A program made the translations under genes and the position numbers. The notes below the pieces were generated by a model. The model was not told the DNA's origin and made no database searches. It was given only the letters and a program-made list of their open reading frames with translations. From Chloroflexota bacterium (lineage in GTDB: Bacteria; Chloroflexota; Dormibacteria; Dormibacterales; Dormibacteraceae): a DNA stretch of 6,905 nucleotides. Positions 5,326 through 6,905 of this stretch are shown here, in pieces (position 1 is the first letter of the stretch; each line of letters starts with the position of its first letter). The DNA lies in assembly GCA_005888075.1 (NCBI GenBank), contig VBKD01000150.1, forward strand, positions 1-6,905. Reading direction: 5' to 3'.

Positions 5326-6181
5326 ATGAAGGCGGTACGGGCCCACAAGCGTGGAGGGCCCGAAGTTCTCCGCTACGAGGACGCCCCCGTGCCAGAGGTG
5401 GGGGCAAGTGAGGTGCTCGTCGAGGTGCATGCAGCCGCGGTCACCCCGGGTGAGCTCGCTTGGGACGAAACGTGGGTTTCAGTGGGCGGGGCCGATCGCA
5501 CGCCCGTCGTCCCATCGCACGAGTTCTCGGGCGTGATCGCTCGGGTCGGCGGAGACGTGAGCTCCCTGACGCCTGGCACCCGTACGTCTCTCCCATGTCG
5601 AATCGGCCTCACTGCCGCTGGCGGCCCTGACCGCGTGGCAGGCGCTCTCGGATCGTGCCCGCCTGCAGCCCGGCGAACGAGTGTTCATACAGGGTGGCGC
5701 AGGAGGGGTCGGGTCCCTGGCGGTGCAGCTTGCGAAGTCGCTTGGCGCAGAAGTGACGGCCACGGCGAGCAAAGACGATGAGCCCCTGGTCACGACACTC
5801 GGTGCCGACCGGGTAGTGCCCTCGGTGTCTGCTGCACTCTCCCCGGGTGAACCACTCTTCGACGTCCTCTTGAACACCTTCGGTGGACCAGTACCCATGG
5901 AGTCGTACGGACTGGTACGGCCCGGAGGACGTCTCGTGACGTTGGCGCAACCGCCGGATCAATCAGTGGCAGAGCGTCACGGAGTCCAGGGAATCTTCTT
6001 CGTGGTGTCCTCTGATCCTGGCGAGCTGCGGCGCATCGCCGACCTTGCCGACGAGGGGAAGCTGCGGCCCGTCATCGCTCGGACGTTCCCGCTAGCTGAG
6101 GCGGCGGTAGCTTATGGGCCTCCACCGACGCCCAGGCGACCGGGGAAGACCGTCTTGGTGGTCAGTCGTAACCACTCCTGA
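5326..6181 (+). pseudogene. NADP-dependent quinone oxidoreductase-like gene with internal deletion and frameshift
   Basis: The 5' part in frame 1 is a standard MDR N-terminus: MKAVRAHKRGGPEVLRYEDA, VLVEVHAAAVTPGELAWDET, VVPSHEFSGVIARVGGDVSS and LTPGT, ending near base 5580. From about 5579 the family continues in frame 2: PVRLSHVESASLPLAALTAW, then the nucleotide-binding glycine motif FIQGGAGGVGSLAVQLAKSL, RPGGRLVTLAQPP, FFVVSSDPGELRRIADLADE and finally RRPGKTVLVVSRNHS with TGA. The stretch homologues carry between these parts (GDxVxGL, the GAAAEYV strand and the LAPKP-type segment) is missing. Here 85 plus 200 residues remain, against about 310-315 normally. I infer a loss of roughly 30 codons that also changed frame, with the junction at about 5575-5590. 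In frame 1 translation continues as unrelated sequence to 5781. Alternative starts are ATG 5308 (adding MCALNT) and the leader ATG 5279. It has markedly more G/C at third positions than the operon at the left. The product should be inactive. Confidence 0.85.
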
Positions 6182-6312
6182 TTTCGATGCTGACCGTGAA
6201 CAATCGCGCCCTGATCCGGCACACACATGTCTAAGGACGCGTGCGCGACGCAGCTTTGGGACTCGTTCTCCGCTAGCCACTACATGGAAGGTGAATTTCA
6301 GGCCATTGACCC

Positions 6313-6385
6313 GTGCCTCACGGTCCTGGCCTGTGCGTCCTCAGGCGGGGCCGGCCTGCGATTTTCGGACCGGGTGCCTCACGGT
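6313..6385. repeat. 12-bp direct repeat GTGCCTCACGGT, two copies
   Basis: Copies lie at 6313-6324 and 6374-6385, 61 bases apart start to start. Including flanks, 6311-6328 and 6372-6389 agree at 15 of 18 positions. The first copy also sits in a small hairpin (CCGTG-CCT-CACGG, 6311-6323). It may be a remnant of a duplication, a recombination footprint or a pair of binding sites. Confidence 0.45.
6342..6365 (+). terminator. GC-rich hairpin followed by TTTT, possible terminator
   Basis: CAGGC (6342-6346) pairs with GCCTG (6354-6358) around a 7-base G/C-rich loop. CGA and then TTTT (6362-6365) follow. It stands between converging genes about 160 bases beyond the oxidoreductase stop. The 5-bp stem and short T-run make it a weak candidate. 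Confidence 0.3.
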
Positions 6386-6582
6386 GCTGCCCGTTGCGTC
6401 AACTGATATACAACTGGTGACGGCGACCAAATCGCTGTCGCCCGAGTTCAGATCCGCCGACGGGTATCGCCTCGAGACGCCCTAATTGGCGCGTTATCGA
6501 TAGCACTGATTGCCGAGCTAGATGTCGGCTAACCCATCGACGGCCAGAGCTTAGGCGTTTGTGTAGAAGGGGACACCGAGCT

Positions 6583-6905
6583 TCAGGCACCGACCCCTGG
6601 GAGCGTGTACATCAACGTATAAGTTCGGTTGGGGGTAATTCCCCGGACTTGCCATTCGACCCCGGTGGTGTGCTTAAGAGGCTTGCAAGCTGATTCAGTA
6701 AGCTCTGCCAGTCCCTTCTCCTTTTGGTCCCAAGGTGTGCGGTACTCGCGTACGCGGATTGATTGTGCATCGATATTCACCGACTCGTCCCAAGTCACGC
6801 GAAATGTCAAACGCGAAAAGATACTCGACATGTGGGTAGCGGAATACTGGAATCCCGTCGTGTAAGTCAGGTGAGGCTCGGTCAGCGACATTGAATACCC
6901 GATCT
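6583..6905 (-). CDS. C-terminal part of an unidentified, probably beta-rich protein (5' end outside window)
   Basis: The - strand frame is open from the right edge (I-G-Y-S before the first Met at 6891) to TGA at 6585-6583, so about 106 C-terminal residues are visible. It reads like real coding sequence. About 63 percent of third positions are G or C by my count. Alternating strand-like stretches appear: SRLTFRVTWDESV, AQSIRVREYRTPW, VEWQVRGITPNRTYTLMYTL. A helical stretch, KEKGLAELTESACKPL, lies in the middle. The internal Met at 6891 has no ribosome binding site and is probably not the start. I do not recognise a family with confidence. The layout loosely recalls the beta-sandwich C-terminal domains of some actinobacterial helix-turn-helix or signalling proteins, where a short closing segment of the form P-x-x-x-Y ends the fold. 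That is a hunch only. It converges with the broken oxidoreductase and is unrelated to the sugar operon. Confidence 0.65.
   Translation of the reverse strand, partial: IGYSMSLTEPHLTYTTGFQYSATHMSSIFSRLTFRVTWDESVNIDAQSIRVREYRTPWDQKEKGLAELTESACKPLKHTTGVEWQVRGITPNRTYTLMYTLPGVGA

Larger units (their letters stand above)
6182..6582. other. Gene-free spacer between two converging genes
   Basis: No protein-like reading frame is visible on either strand. The broken oxidoreductase (+) ends at its left and an unidentified - strand gene ends at its right, so it is a 3'-3' region. It contains a 12-bp direct repeat (6313-6324 and 6374-6385) and a GC-rich hairpin followed by TTTT (6342-6365). The weak inverted pair AGGGG (6568-6572) and CCCCT (6594-6598) reaches into the end of the - strand gene. 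Confidence 0.55.

Noticed and set aside
3269..6181. Recent duplication of one quinone oxidoreductase gene to give the intact and broken copies
   Set aside because: The two share only fold-level motifs. N-termini, glycine motifs (GAGGVTG versus GAGGVG) and C-termini differ throughout, so they belong to different MDR subgroups.
6280..6400. Possible insertion-sequence end around 6290-6390 (GGCCTGAAATTCACC on the - strand, repeats nearby)
   Set aside because: The wording resembled the non-coding ends of some insertion sequences, but I found no transposase residues, terminal inverted repeats or target duplication to support it.

Overview
The base composition is moderately high in G+C, with G/C-rich third codon positions. 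The protein families here (LacI regulator, PfkB kinase, GH32-like glycosidase, zinc-free medium-chain reductases) also point to a high-GC actinobacterium. That assignment is an inference from style, because no rRNA, tRNA or other phylogenetic marker is present. I found no CRISPR array, intact insertion sequence, integrase or tRNA.

Region 1 (1-2652, + strand) is a compact sugar-utilisation operon. It holds the C-terminal two thirds of a LacI/GalR-family repressor (cut by the window start), a complete PfkB-family sugar kinase starting 8 bases later, and a GH32-like beta-propeller glycosidase. The likely logic is that the glycosidase releases fructose or a similar sugar from a glycoside, the kinase phosphorylates it, and the repressor senses the sugar. 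A perfect 7-bp hairpin 31 bases after the last stop may end the transcript.

Region 2 (2653-3268) has no convincing full-length gene. It contains a 19-codon reading frame behind a near-ideal ribosome binding site, a cluster of GTTCCA-type inverted repeats, and a hairpin that may terminate the next gene, which runs on the - strand.

Region 3 (3269-4201, - strand) is an intact medium-chain dehydrogenase/reductase of the zinc-free quinone oxidoreductase type.

Region 4 (about 4250-6181) is a patch of gene decay. In order it holds a PAP2 phosphatase remnant that keeps the SRX5HX3D motif (- strand), an alpha/beta-hydrolase C-terminal remnant split over two frames (+), an apparently intact 59-residue small protein (+), a weak trace of - strand coding, and a second quinone-oxidoreductase-like gene. 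That last gene (+) has lost roughly 30 codons and its frame in the middle. A 13-codon leader frame with a strong ribosome binding site precedes it.

Region 5 (6182-6905) is a gene-free spacer with a short direct repeat and a possible terminator. After it comes the C-terminal end of an unidentified, probably beta-rich protein encoded on the - strand and running off the window edge.

I see no clear novel multi-gene system. The items most worth a second look are the pseudogene junctions, the surviving small protein among the remnants, the two short frames with strong ribosome binding sites, and the unidentified C-terminal domain at the right edge.
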